Of a DNA stretch of 64,000 nucleotides, positions 9,083 to 18,080 are shown piece by piece. The stretch lies in NCBI GenBank assembly GCA_002479765.1, contig DLOZ01000007.1:40951-104950 (forward strand), in the 5' to 3' direction. A model generated the notes under the pieces. That model did no database searches. It saw only the letters and a list, made by a program, of their open reading frames with translations, and had not been told where the DNA came from. Numbering within the stretch: the stretch's first letter is position 1; the number at the start of each line of letters is the position of its first letter. Source of the stretch: Sphingomonadales bacterium UBA7471 (lineage in GTDB: Bacteria > Pseudomonadota > Alphaproteobacteria > Sphingomonadales > Sphingomonadaceae). Position numbers and translations under genes: made by a program.

Positions 9083-10081
9083 ATGACCAAACTTCAACAC
9101 CTCATGCAACGCGGCACGGAATTCCTTGGCTGCGACGTCGCCATTATGTGTGGCGCTATGTCCTGGGTTTCGGAACGGAACCTTGTGTCTGCTATTTCCA
9201 ACGCCGGCGGGTTTGGGGTGATTGCGTGCGGGGCGATGACGCCCGAATTGCTGGATGCGGAAATTGCCGCAACGAAGGCCATGACGTCCAAGCCATTCGG
9301 CGTGAACCTGATCACCATGCATCCGCAAATCATGGAACTGATTGATGTGTGCGCGAAATATGACGTGAGCCATGTTGTTCTTGCGGGCGGATTGCCGCCC
9401 AAGGGCAGCATTGAGGCGATCAAGGCGTTTGGCGCGAAGGTTATCTGCTTTGCCCCTGCGCTGACGCTTGCGAAGAAATTTGCGCGCTCTGGCGTCGATG
9501 CGCTGGTTATCGAGGGCAGTGAGGCAGGCGGGCATATCGGCCCCGTGGCGACGAGCGTCTTGGCGCAGGAAATCCTGCCAGAGCTGGGCGATCAACTGCC
9601 GATTTTCGTCGCGGGTGGCATTGCCCGTGGCGGCGCGATTGCAAGCTATCTCGAAATGGGCGCAGCGGGTGTGCAGTTGGGCACGCGGTTCGTCTGCGCG
9701 CATGAAAGCATCGCGCATCCGAATTTCAAGGCGGCGTTCCTGCGCGCCAATGCCCGCGATGCGGTCGCCAGCGTTCAGATTGACCCGCGTTTACCGGTCA
9801 TTCCTGTCCGCGCATTGAAGAACAAGGGCACTGAGGAGTTCACCAAGAAACAGGTCGAGGTTGCCGCGATGCTTGATCGGGGCGAAATCGACATGGAAAC
9901 GGCGCAGCTTGAGATTGAGAAATATTGGGCAGGGGCATTGCGCCGCGCGGTGATTGACGGTGATGTTGAATATGGCTCGGTCATGGCCGGCCAGTCGGTT
10001 GGCATGGTTCATGTGGAGCGGCCCGTGGTCGATATCATTGCCAAGCTGGTCGACGAAGCGAACACTGCGCTGGCGCGTTAA
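9083..10081 (+). CDS. FMN-dependent nitronate monooxygenase / FabK-like oxidoreductase
   Basis: The 332-residue TIM-barrel flavoprotein belongs to the nitronate monooxygenase/2-nitropropane dioxygenase family. Visible motifs are the N-terminal CGAMSWVSERNLVSAISNAGGFGVIA (FMN-binding start of the barrel), ALVIEGSEAGGHIG with the catalytic or phosphate-loop His, and PIFVAGGIARGGAIASYLEMGAAGVQLGTRF that closes the FMN phosphate site. The family includes detoxifiers of propionate-3-nitronate and the enoyl-ACP reductase FabK; sequence alone does not settle which. It follows lysC by 40 bases and may be cotranscribed with it. Confidence 0.82.
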   Translation: MTKLQHLMQRGTEFLGCDVAIMCGAMSWVSERNLVSAISNAGGFGVIACGAMTPELLDAEIAATKAMTSKPFGVNLITMHPQIMELIDVCAKYDVSHVVLAGGLPPKGSIEAIKAFGAKVICFAPALTLAKKFARSGVDALVIEGSEAGGHIGPVATSVLAQEILPELGDQLPIFVAGGIARGGAIASYLEMGAAGVQLGTRFVCAHESIAHPNFKAAFLRANARDAVASVQIDPRLPVIPVRALKNKGTEEFTKKQVEVAAMLDRGEIDMETAQLEIEKYWAGALRRAVIDGDVEYGSVMAGQSVGMVHVERPVVDIIAKLVDEANTALAR

Positions 10082-10154
10082 GCCTGCAACTTTCCCTATC
10101 GGGGATATCGTTAACCGTCTTGCCAACGCAACACAGCGTGCGCATATCGGTGCC

Positions 10155-10628
10155 ATGACTGAAAATATCGCGACGGAACTCACCCCGCTCGACCCCGCAT
10201 TCGTGACCACGACACGCATTGCGACAGCGATTGGATTGCTGCCCTTTGTCACCGGTGCAGCCGTGCTTGAGGTTGCGCACGTCGCTCCTCCGGGCAGTTT
10301 CATTGTGCCGATGCTGCTGTTCTATGTCTTTGTCGCATTCACCGTTCCGGCGCGCAAATATCGGCATTGGGGCTATGATATGGGCACCGACCGGCTGCGC
10401 ATTGTGCGCGGTTACATGTTTTATCGCGATACCATCGTCCCGTTCGGGCGCATCCAGCATATCGATGTCGACCAAGGGCCAATTGACCGGCGCTACGGCC
10501 TCGCCACGCTGACGGTGCACACGGCGGGCAACCACAACAGCAAAGTGGCGTTGCCCGGTCTGGCCAATGCCGACGCGCTGGCGATGCGAGAGGCCATTCG
10601 CGCGGCTATTCGGCAGGACAGCTTGTGA
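10155..10628 (+). CDS. Membrane protein with bacterial PH domain (YdbS-like)
   Basis: The 157-residue protein has two hydrophobic helices (about residues 21-38 and 47-62) followed by a bPH2 domain: YDMGTDRLRIVRGYMFYRDTIVPFGRIQHIDVDQGPIDRRYGLATLTVHTAG. This is the small partner of the YdbS/YdbT pair in many bacteria. The chosen ATG (MTENIATEL) places the two helices at the N-terminus; the open frame continues upstream into the previous gene and is not credible there. The stop overlaps the GTG start of the larger PH protein by four bases, so the two are surely coupled. The molecular role is not established. Confidence 0.85.
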   Translation: MTENIATELTPLDPAFVTTTRIATAIGLLPFVTGAAVLEVAHVAPPGSFIVPMLLFYVFVAFTVPARKYRHWGYDMGTDRLRIVRGYMFYRDTIVPFGRIQHIDVDQGPIDRRYGLATLTVHTAGNHNSKVALPGLANADALAMREAIRAAIRQDSL

Positions 10629-12166
10629 ACGAAACCGTGGATGCGGTGGAGGATCTGACGCCCGCAGTCGAGGGCGAACGGCTGCATATCAGTGGCTTGC
10701 TGGTGGGCTTTGTTTCGGGGCTTCCGCAGTTGGTGTTTCCGATGGTCGCCGCGATCTTCGGCGTTCGCAAAGCCGACAATCCGGTGCTCATTCCCATCGT
10801 CATCGCGGTTGTTCTGTTATTCAGCCTGTTCTTTCGCTGGTTGGCGTGGCTGCGGTTTCAATATTTTGTCGGCGAACAAGACATTCGTGTCGAGAAAGGG
10901 ATTTTGAACCGGACGGCGCGCTCCATCCCCTATGCGCGTATTCAGGATGTCAGCATCGAACAAAAACCGCTCGCCCGCATGATGGGTTTGGGTGAGGTCA
11001 AGTTTGAAACCGGCGGCGGCGATGGCGATGATGCGAAACTGAGTTTCGTCACATTGGCCGAAGCAAACCGCCTGCGCACGCTCATCCGGTCGCGTAAGGC
11101 TGGGGTTGCGGTTGCTGCTGCGGTGGATGCGCCAGTGGATGTGGAAGAAGACGCGTACCCGATATTTGCGATGGATGGCAAGCGGGTGTTCGCCTTTGGC
11201 CTCTATTCCTTTTCACTCGTGATTTTCGCGGTGCTCGGCGGTCTTGCGCAGCAATTTGATTTCCTGCTGCCTTTTGATTTTTGGGACGTCAAACATTGGA
11301 TCGGGCTTGCCGAAGAACGTGGTGTGAGTGTGAACCAGATCAACGGCGTTGGTTTGTTCGCGCAGCTGATCTTGGCCTTCGGCGCCGTTACCAGCCTGAT
11401 TTTCATTGGCTTTGCAACAGGCGTGGTGCGCACGATTTTACGCGAGCATGGTTTCCGGCTCGACCAGACTGCCAAGGGGTTCCGGCGTCGGCGCGGGCTG
11501 TTTACGCTGACGGATGTTATCATGCCCACACACCGCGTGCAGGCGGCACTTGTGCAAACGGGGCCATTCCGGAAACGCCGTGGCTGGCACGGCCTGAAAT
11601 TTGTCAGCCTCGCGCAGGACAGCAAGCAAGAGGCGAACTATGTCGCCGCACCCTTTGCGACACTGGACGAAGTCTGGCGCATCGCCCAAGCCGCCGCAAT
11701 CGCCGCGCCCGATGGTGACGAACGGCTGCAGAAAGGCGTTGCCACATATTGGCTGACGCAGCTTGTGCTTATCGTGCCCGTGCTGTTGACCGCCATGGCT
11801 GCGCTGGTGATTTTCGCAGATACCCCCATGGGTCGCACGACATTGTTGCTGTTGTTATTGCTTCTTCCCGGCGCGTTTTTCTGGCTCGACTGGCGGCAAT
11901 ATCGTTTCGGGCTGGATGACCATCAGTTGTATGTGAAGCGCGGCTGGTGGCGGCAACAGATGACGATTGCGCCTCAGCTGAAGGTGCAGAGCGTTGAAAT
12001 TGCGCAAGGCCCGTTGTCGCGGCGGCAGGGCCTTGCATCGCTTCGGTTTGGCATGGCTGGCGGGACGATGGAGATGATCGCCCTGCCGCTCGCTACTGCT
12101 GTCGCTATCCGCGATGCCGTGATGGAAAAGGTTGCTGCCGTCGATTATTCAGCGATTAGGTCCTGA
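10625..12166 (+). CDS. Multi-pass membrane protein with repeated bacterial PH domains (YdbT-like)
   Basis: The 513-residue protein repeats the unit of two membrane helices plus a bPH2 domain three times: FQYFVGEQDIRVEKGILNRTARSIPYARIQDVSIEQKPLARMMGL near residue 80, a degenerate copy near 280 (HGFRLDQTAKGFRRRRGLFTLTDVIMPTHRVQAALVQTGPFRKRRGW) and a third near 430 (YRFGLDDHQLYVKRGWWRQQMTIAPQLKVQSVEIAQGPLSRRQGLASL). It starts with GTG inside the stop of the smaller PH gene. A function in the cell envelope is likely but unproven. Its stop codon lies inside a 21-base palindrome shared with the opposing PhoD gene. Confidence 0.85.
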   Translation: MNETVDAVEDLTPAVEGERLHISGLLVGFVSGLPQLVFPMVAAIFGVRKADNPVLIPIVIAVVLLFSLFFRWLAWLRFQYFVGEQDIRVEKGILNRTARSIPYARIQDVSIEQKPLARMMGLGEVKFETGGGDGDDAKLSFVTLAEANRLRTLIRSRKAGVAVAAAVDAPVDVEEDAYPIFAMDGKRVFAFGLYSFSLVIFAVLGGLAQQFDFLLPFDFWDVKHWIGLAEERGVSVNQINGVGLFAQLILAFGAVTSLIFIGFATGVVRTILREHGFRLDQTAKGFRRRRGLFTLTDVIMPTHRVQAALVQTGPFRKRRGWHGLKFVSLAQDSKQEANYVAAPFATLDEVWRIAQAAAIAAPDGDERLQKGVATYWLTQLVLIVPVLLTAMAALVIFADTPMGRTTLLLLLLLLPGAFFWLDWRQYRFGLDDHQLYVKRGWWRQQMTIAPQLKVQSVEIAQGPLSRRQGLASLRFGMAGGTMEMIALPLATAVAIRDAVMEKVAAVDYSAIRS

Positions 12167-12174
12167 CCCTAATC
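12154..12174. terminator. Short palindrome spanning both convergent stop codons
   Basis: GATTAGG-TCCTGAC-CCTAATC forms a perfect 7-bp stem with a 7-base loop, and contains the stop codons of the PH protein gene and of the PhoD lipoprotein gene. There is no U-run, so it would be a weak intrinsic terminator. Its centre TAGGTCCTGACCCT recurs at 56638-56651 at the end of the 171-bp hairpin repeat, so it may instead be a relic of that repeat family. Confidence 0.4.
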
Positions 12175-13314
12175 AATCGCATTAGCAACCTGCGTTTCGA
12201 TCACGCTGCCATCATCCTTGCGCAAGGTCATGACCACCTTTTTTGCAGCCCAATCAATGTCGATTTGACCAAAGTTGGCAATGCCCCAAAAACCGCCCGT
12301 CCGGCTTGGATCCGGTTCGCGGTCACCGCCGTCGCCTTTGCCAAAGGCGAGGTTAAGCGAGCTGGACGTGAAGTCCCATAGCGGTTTGGAAAGGCCCGGC
12401 GCATTGGTCTTGTAAAAGCCACCGGAATGCCGGTCGCCGGTCAGGAATATCGCATTATTGACGCGCTTTTGGCTCAATAATGCATACAGGCGGTCGCGCT
12501 CTCTCGGGAAATTGGTCCAGCCTTCGAAATTATGCGCGTCGGTGATCACCTGCGTTGAAGAAATGATGAAGCGCACGTCTGCGGGCTTATCCAGTTCCTG
12601 TGCCAACCATTCCCATTGCGCGCTGCCCAGCACCGTCGCTTTCGGATCCATGTTGGGAATGTACCAGCCAAGCGCCGGCGCTGGATCGCGATAGGGCATG
12701 GACGCCAGGTCGGAACGGAAAAAGCGCGCATCCAGAATGATGAACTGCACCCGCTTACCCTGCGGACCAACGATCCGGCTTTCATACACACCGGGTCGGG
12801 CGCGCACTTCGTCGGATGCGCCCCAAAAGCTTTCATAGGCTTTTTCAGCCCATTCCTTGAACGCGAAGGATCCGCCGGCGTCATTGGCGCCATAATCATG
12901 GTCATCCCATGTGGTCATCATGGGGACACTGCGCCGGAATCGATCAAATTCAACGCGGCTGTTTAGTTTCTTATAGCTCGCGGCCAGCGTCGGGATGTCC
13001 GCTCCATTTGTTGGCCGTGTATCACCATAGACATTGTCACCGATCAACAAAAACGCCTGCGGATTTTGCGCGGCAATCACGTCCCAGAATTTCATGTCGC
13101 GGTTTTCGTTGACGCAACTGCCGAATGCAAAACGCGTGATTACGGTATCGGGAGAAAGCGCCGGATTGGCCGGTGCCTTGGGCAGTTTGACGTCCAGCGC
13201 GGCATAATAAGGGCGCAATGCCTCCTGCGCACTTTTGGGTGCAGCCTGCGGCGGGGTGACCGTGCTCGCGCATCCCGAAAGAAGCAGGGCAAATATGGGG
13301 AGGGCATATTTCAT
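12169..13314 (-). CDS. PhoD-like alkaline phosphatase/phosphodiesterase lipoprotein
   Basis: The 381-residue product begins with a lipoprotein signal (MKYALPIFALLLSGC, lipobox LSGC), so it is probably membrane-anchored in the periplasm. The metallophosphatase core is seen in ITRFAFGSCVNE, FLLIGDNVYGDT, TTWDDHDYGAND (metal ligands) and FLTGDRHSGGFY. PhoD enzymes hydrolyse phosphate mono- or diesters using Ca/Fe. Its start overlaps the stop of the B12 ABC ATPase by four bases, making it the last gene of the riboswitch-controlled cobalamin operon. That placement suggests a role in handling a phosphorylated or nucleotide-containing corrinoid, which is inference only. Confidence 0.85.
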   Translation of the reverse strand: MKYALPIFALLLSGCASTVTPPQAAPKSAQEALRPYYAALDVKLPKAPANPALSPDTVITRFAFGSCVNENRDMKFWDVIAAQNPQAFLLIGDNVYGDTRPTNGADIPTLAASYKKLNSRVEFDRFRRSVPMMTTWDDHDYGANDAGGSFAFKEWAEKAYESFWGASDEVRARPGVYESRIVGPQGKRVQFIILDARFFRSDLASMPYRDPAPALGWYIPNMDPKATVLGSAQWEWLAQELDKPADVRFIISSTQVITDAHNFEGWTNFPRERDRLYALLSQKRVNNAIFLTGDRHSGGFYKTNAPGLSKPLWDFTSSSLNLAFGKGDGGDREPDPSRTGGFWGIANFGQIDIDWAAKKVVMTLRKDDGSVIETQVANAID

Positions 13315-14087
13315 GAGCGCATCTTGCCTTTGATCAACAATTGGGTTGCCCCATCCTCGTCTTTGGAAAGCAGCGCGTCAATCCCGTATACATTGGCGAG
13401 GTTTTGCGCGGTGATGACATCATCAACCGCACCTTGTGCAAAGATGGAACCTTGATGCAGAAGCACGACATGGTCCGCAAAGCGCACTGCGTGGTGCAAA
13501 TCATGTAGGACCGCGACGACGCCTTTGCCGCCGCGCGCCTGCTGCCGCAACAGATCAAGAATATCGAGTTGATAGCCGGGGTCGAGGTTGGCCAAGGGTT
13601 CGTCGGCGAGGATCCATTCAGGCTCTCCAGCCAACACACGCGCCAGTAATACACGCGCACGCTCGCCGCCCGATAGCTCGGTAATAGGGCGGTGCGCAAA
13701 GCCATCGGTTGCGGTTGCGTGCATCGCGGCGGCAATGGCCCGGCGGTCATCGGCCGACGCCCCTGCGCCGCGCGCGTGCGGTATGCGGCCAAGTGCAACC
13801 AACGCTTCGGACGTGATCGCCCAATGCGTTTCTGCGCCTTGCGGCAGCAGTCCAATGCGCTTGGCCCGCTTCGGTGCGGGCATTGCCGTAATATCTGCGT
13901 CGCCCAGCTTTGCTGCGCCGCTGTTTGGCTTTTGCAGACCCGTAAGGCAGGCCAGCAATGTCGATTTGCCTGCACCATTGGGGCCAAGGATGACGCTGAA
14001 TTTGCCCGCTTCAAGCGTCGCATTTATTCCCTCAAGCGTCGCTGTGCTGCCATGGGCGAAGCCAAGATTTTGGACATTCAGGTTCAT
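13311..14087 (-). CDS. btuD: Cobalamin ABC transporter, ATP-binding protein
   Basis: The 258-residue ATPase energises the FecCD-type permease. Walker A is GPNGAGKST (35-43), the Q-loop is LLPQGAETHW, the ABC signature LSGGERARV, Walker B WILADEPLANLDP and the H-loop HDLHHA. It matches the FecE/BtuD/HmuV class that imports vitamin B12, haem or siderophores. The cobalamin riboswitch at the head of the operon points to B12. It overlaps its permease gene and the PhoD lipoprotein gene by four bases on either side, so it is tightly coupled to both. Confidence 0.9.
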   Translation of the reverse strand: MNLNVQNLGFAHGSTATLEGINATLEAGKFSVILGPNGAGKSTLLACLTGLQKPNSGAAKLGDADITAMPAPKRAKRIGLLPQGAETHWAITSEALVALGRIPHARGAGASADDRRAIAAAMHATATDGFAHRPITELSGGERARVLLARVLAGEPEWILADEPLANLDPGYQLDILDLLRQQARGGKGVVAVLHDLHHAVRFADHVVLLHQGSIFAQGAVDDVITAQNLANVYGIDALLSKDEDGATQLLIKGKMRS

Positions 14088-15049
14088 GCTGCACCCTTCC
14101 GATAGCGTAAGAGCAGCAGCAGGAAGAATGGCGCGCCAAGGACGGCCATGGCAATGCCAAGCCGCATTTCACCGGGGCCGGGGATGAGGCGCACAAGGCT
14201 GTCTGCCGTGAGCGTTAAAATCGCGCCACCCAAGGCAGAAGGCACCAAAATGCCGGATGGCTGTTCGCCATAAAAGCTGCGTATGAGGTGCGGCACGATA
14301 AGCCCGACAAAGCCGACGACGCCCGATACGGCGACCGATGCGCCAACCGAAAGGCCAACGCCAAGAACGATCAGCCACTGCAGCCGGAACAGGTCGATAC
14401 CAAGGCTTTTGGCGCCATTTTCGCCCAAGGTCAGCGCATCGAGCGCGCGGCCTGCGGTCAGCAATAACAAAGCGCCAATCGCCATGAACGGCAGTGCGGT
14501 CAGCACATCCTGCATCAGCCGGTCGGTCAGCGCACCCATCAGCCAGTTGATGATTTCACTTGCGGCAAATGGGTTCGGCGCGATGCTGATGACAAATGCC
14601 GTCAATGCACCCGCCAGCGTGGACAGCACCATGCCGCCCAATATGAACCCGATTGGCCCGCCACCGCGGCCGATGGCCAGCAGCAAAAGGATGCTTGCGC
14701 CCGCGCCAATCATCGCACAGCCGAATAGACCAAAGGGCACAAGGTTGATGCCCAAGAAGATTGCCAGAACGCCGCCCAGAGCTGCGCTGGCTGAAACCCC
14801 CAGCACGGTCGGGTCGGCCAGTGGATTGCGCAAATAACCCTGCAAAACTGCGCCCGACAGCCCAAGGACGGCGCCAATGCAAAGCCCAAGAAGCGCGCGG
14901 GGTAGGCGAAGCTCAAGGAAAATCCAGCCATCGGCATTGTCGGCGGCCCATGACATCGGCCAAATCCAGACCTTCCCCGCCATCAGCGAAAGCAGGAACG
15001 CCGCCAGCGTGAGGCAAAGCAAAAGACCCGTCATGAAACGCGACGTCAT
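14084..15049 (-). CDS. btuC: Cobalamin ABC transporter, permease
   Basis: The 321-residue FecCD-family permease spans the inner membrane about ten times. Family landmarks are LRLPRALLGLCIGAVLGLSGAVLQGYLRNPLADPTVLGVSASAALG, a glycine-rich FILGGMVLSTLAGALT, and SGVVGFVGLIVPHLIRSFYG, the coupling segment that contacts the ATPase. The last of these is the EAA-like loop of BtuC. It overlaps both neighbours by four bases within the btuB-btuF-btuC-btuD chain. Haem or ferric-siderophore transport would give a similar protein, so the substrate assignment rests on the riboswitch. Confidence 0.9.
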   Translation of the reverse strand: MTSRFMTGLLLCLTLAAFLLSLMAGKVWIWPMSWAADNADGWIFLELRLPRALLGLCIGAVLGLSGAVLQGYLRNPLADPTVLGVSASAALGGVLAIFLGINLVPFGLFGCAMIGAGASILLLLAIGRGGGPIGFILGGMVLSTLAGALTAFVISIAPNPFAASEIINWLMGALTDRLMQDVLTALPFMAIGALLLLTAGRALDALTLGENGAKSLGIDLFRLQWLIVLGVGLSVGASVAVSGVVGFVGLIVPHLIRSFYGEQPSGILVPSALGGAILTLTADSLVRLIPGPGEMRLGIAMAVLGAPFFLLLLLRYRKGAA

Positions 15050-15894
15050 CGGCCACCTCCATTTGCGTGCGCAGTCAGCGATGCCCGCGTCTTGGACAAG
15101 ATCGCGGATACTTTCACGATTGTCGGACCGCCGCAGAATAACAGCTGGTCGGGAAAATCGACGATTTGCGTCTTGCCGTCCAAATGCCGCAATAGCCTTT
15201 GCCGCGCGGTAAGCGCACGGGCATCTTCGCCCTGCGCACTGGTGGGCATGAAGATGACCGTCGGTGGGTTACGCATCAGGGTTTCCAGCGGCAATATACC
15301 CCATGATGCCAGCCCATAATCTGCGCTGGCATTGCGAAATCCGTGACGCTGTAACAGCTCGTCTTGCAACGTGCCTTGGCCGGCAACGAACCCGCCATTT
15401 TGCCAGATCACTGCTGAAACTGGCGGTTGGGCCTTCGCGGGGTTTGGCAACGCATTTTCTATGCGCGCAACCAGTTTTTCACCCGCCTCCACCCGGCCGA
15501 TGGCTTTCGCCAGCGTGCGGATTTGCCCGATGTCCTCTGCAATCGTCGGCGCGACACCAATGGCCACTGTTTTAATCCCTGCGCGCGCCAGCACGGCATT
15601 TGCTCCCGACGATGCCAGATTGCCGGTCAGCACCAATTTTGGGCGGGCCAAAAGCAATTCTTCTGCGCTTGCACCAAGGGCGGGATACTGCATGGACCAT
15701 GACAAAGGCGCAGACGCGCTATCGGGATCGTGCGAATAATGGCTGACCGCAGTCACTTGGCCAGGCAACGCGATTTCGGCCAGCACGGCGTCAATGCAGG
15801 GATTATTCGATACGATCCCGCCGGGCGCAATTGCAGCGTTGTTGGCGCATCCGGCCAGTGCCAATGCAGGCAAAATGCACCAACCGCGACGCAT
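15046..15894 (-). CDS. btuF: Cobalamin-binding periplasmic (lipo)protein, BtuF-like
   Basis: The 282-residue class III substrate-binding protein has a short lipoprotein signal (ILPALALAGC, Cys16). The bilobed fold is suggested by IVSNNPCIDAVLAEIALPGQVTAVSHYS, LLLARPKLVLTGNLASSGANAVLARAGIKTVAIGVAPTIAEDIGQIRTLAKAIGR (interdomain helix) and VIFMPTSAQGEDARALTARQRLLRHLDGK. Such proteins pass cobalamin from the outer-membrane receptor to BtuCD. It starts within the stop codon of btuB (one-base overlap) and overlaps btuC by four. Confidence 0.88.
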   Translation of the reverse strand: MRRGWCILPALALAGCANNAAIAPGGIVSNNPCIDAVLAEIALPGQVTAVSHYSHDPDSASAPLSWSMQYPALGASAEELLLARPKLVLTGNLASSGANAVLARAGIKTVAIGVAPTIAEDIGQIRTLAKAIGRVEAGEKLVARIENALPNPAKAQPPVSAVIWQNGGFVAGQGTLQDELLQRHGFRNASADYGLASWGILPLETLMRNPPTVIFMPTSAQGEDARALTARQRLLRHLDGKTQIVDFPDQLLFCGGPTIVKVSAILSKTRASLTAHANGGGR

Positions 15895-17741
15895 CAGAAT
15901 TTGGCCCTGACGCCAAACGCGGCATTGCGGCCAAAGCTGTTATATCCTGCCACGACAGTATATTGCACATCGAAGATGTTATCGACGCGGCCATAAAGCT
16001 CAAGCCTGTCGTTGATCGGCAATGATGCCCGCAGACCAACCAATGCATAGCCATCAAGTGCTACGCTGTTTGACGCATCGTCAAAGCTATCGCCGATGAA
16101 TAACACACTGCTGCCCACCGACAGGCCGATGGGTGTTTGCCAGTCGACCGTCAGGCTGCCGCTATGTTGCGGACGTAACGCCAGTCGATTGCCGAAATTG
16201 GCACCCGCAGACCGGTTGACCGCATCGACCAGCGTGTAGCTCGCCCGAATATCCAATCGGTCAGTGGGGTTCAGGTTGAAGCCAGCTTCCACGCCGGTTG
16301 ATTTGACGCGGTCGATATTTTCGGACTGAAATGTCGCAAAGGAAAATGCGATCAAATCCGTGCTGCGCCGGTTGAAATAGGTCGCGAAAAACCCGGCCTT
16401 TCCGTCCAATATTTGCTGTTCGAAACCAAGGTCGAAATTGCGCGCGGTTTCGGGCCTTAGGTCGGGGTTGCCATAAGGTGGCTGACCTTCGCTGAGCGTC
16501 GGCGCGCGAAATCCCTCGCCATAGGTGGCGCGCAACATGGTGCGGCCATCATTGGGGGTGAAGGCAATATTGCCGCCCAATGTCGTTTGCCCGCCATAAT
16601 CCTTATACTGGTCATGCCGAACCCCGCCCGTCACCGTCAGCCCAGCAACAGGGCGAACGATAATCTGGCTAAAACCACTGGCGACATGGTTACGCGCGAT
16701 ATCGGCTGCAGCGCCCTCAAAAGATGTGCTGGCGAACGTCCGTTCATATTCCAAACCAGCGGTCAGGGTCAGGGCGTCATTGACGTCAAACGCCGTGTGA
16801 TATTCCGCACGGTCGATGTTGCCACGGACAATGAAGTTGTTGAAGCTGAACAGCACCGGGTCCGTGCCAAGCCGCCGGATATCGGTTCGTGTGTAGGCAA
16901 TGCGGTTTTGCATGCGGCTGTCGAACGCAACGACATTCGCCCCGACATAGCCGACAAATTGCCGGTTGCGGGTGACGGGCAGGGCGTTCGCGCCGATCCC
17001 AAAGGCGGAGTCATATTCCACCGTCGCGTCGTTATAATAGCCGCGGAAATCCAGATTGAGGGCGTCGCTAACATTGACCTTCAACCGGCCATTGCCCGCG
17101 ACATTTTCAAAGCCATCGCGTTCCGTGCCGCCCGCCAGTGCGGAAATGCCTTGGGCATCGACATATGACCCGCCAAAGCTGCCTTCGAACAGGCCACTGG
17201 TTCCGGCGATGTTTGCGTTCATCCGTTTGGTATCGGCGGCACCATATTCCGCGCTGAAGCGTCCTTCGAAACTATCGGCCGGTGCGAGCGACTGGATATT
17301 GACCACGCCGCCAATTGCTTGGCTGCCCCAGATGACCGAGTTTGGCCCGCGCAGAACTTCCACCTGACCAATATTGCCAGTCATCAGCGTGCCAAAGTCA
17401 AACGCACCATTGGGGCTGGTGAGATCATTGATCCGCACCCCATCGATGAGCACCAGCGTCTGTGAACTGTTGCCGCCGCGCAAAAACGCGCTCGTCTGAC
17501 CGCCAAGGCCGCCGCGCGTGGCAACGGTAACGCCTGGCACGCTTTGCAGGGCATCGCCGATGGTCGCGCTTTGCAATTGGTCGAGCCGTTCGCGGTCAAC
17601 TATATCAATCGCTTGTCCGGTTTCGGATCGCGGTTGTTCAAAACCACTCGCGGTGACAACGATATCGTCGTCCCATGCATCTGCCATTGCAGACGCCGGC
17701 AGCAGCGCAAGCGCCGCAGCCGAATATTTTAACAAGGTCAT
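15894..17741 (-). CDS. btuB: TonB-dependent cobalamin receptor, BtuB-like
   Basis: The 615-residue outer-membrane protein has a signal peptide (about 1-20, ASAMA-DA), a TonB box region DDDIVVTASG, a plug domain (IGDALQSVPGVTVATRGGLGGQTSAFLRGGNSSQTLVLIDGVRINDL ... VEVLRGPNSVIWGSQAIGGVVNI) and a 22-strand-type barrel that ends with the aromatic C-terminus AFGVRAKF. Size and plug match BtuB, the vitamin B12 receptor. It is the first gene after the cobalamin riboswitch, with a strong AAGGAGA site close to the ATG that the riboswitch could mask. btuF follows with a one-base overlap. Confidence 0.93.
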   Translation of the reverse strand: MTLLKYSAAALALLPASAMADAWDDDIVVTASGFEQPRSETGQAIDIVDRERLDQLQSATIGDALQSVPGVTVATRGGLGGQTSAFLRGGNSSQTLVLIDGVRINDLTSPNGAFDFGTLMTGNIGQVEVLRGPNSVIWGSQAIGGVVNIQSLAPADSFEGRFSAEYGAADTKRMNANIAGTSGLFEGSFGGSYVDAQGISALAGGTERDGFENVAGNGRLKVNVSDALNLDFRGYYNDATVEYDSAFGIGANALPVTRNRQFVGYVGANVVAFDSRMQNRIAYTRTDIRRLGTDPVLFSFNNFIVRGNIDRAEYHTAFDVNDALTLTAGLEYERTFASTSFEGAAADIARNHVASGFSQIIVRPVAGLTVTGGVRHDQYKDYGGQTTLGGNIAFTPNDGRTMLRATYGEGFRAPTLSEGQPPYGNPDLRPETARNFDLGFEQQILDGKAGFFATYFNRRSTDLIAFSFATFQSENIDRVKSTGVEAGFNLNPTDRLDIRASYTLVDAVNRSAGANFGNRLALRPQHSGSLTVDWQTPIGLSVGSSVLFIGDSFDDASNSVALDGYALVGLRASLPINDRLELYGRVDNIFDVQYTVVAGYNSFGRNAAFGVRAKF

Positions 17742-17839
17742 GGTTGTATCTCCTTCGCATGACGTCCAACACTATGTCGTCACGCGGAGGAAAACCCCGA
17801 TTGCGCCAGTGTCCCGCAAGCACAAAGGACAAACCGCAA

Positions 17840-18010
17840 TCAGGCAGGTCTCCTGGCTCCCGGGTCTATGCTCTTGCCCCGCCTTCCCAGTTTCACGGTT
17901 ACCCGTTTCCCCAGTGGCATTTGGAGCAAAAGCTCGCCGGTCACAGTTGCGGGAACAGCGCCGGATTTCCGCCGGCTTCCCTATTATCCACGCTCTCGCG
18001 CAGACCTGGT
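17840..18010 (-). ncRNA. Cobalamin riboswitch (AdoCbl element)
   Basis: Read on the minus strand, the leader holds the B12 box AGCCAGGAGACCTGCC (complement of 17843-17858), the conserved core GGGAAGCCGG ... AAATCCGGCGCTG ... CCCGCAACTGTGACCGG, and the GGGAAGGCGGGGCAAG segment. A closing P1 helix can form between CAGGTC at the 5' side (18003-18008) and GACCTG inside the B12 box. These are the hallmark elements of cobalamin riboswitches, which shut off translation or transcription when B12 is abundant. About 100 bases separate it from the btuB start. The 5' boundary is approximate. Confidence 0.95.
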
Positions 18011-18080
18011 GCGTGCGCAAAGGCTACGCCGCTTTTGTACGGAGGGCAAGGGTTTCAGCGGCTATGGGCGCTGGCATTAT

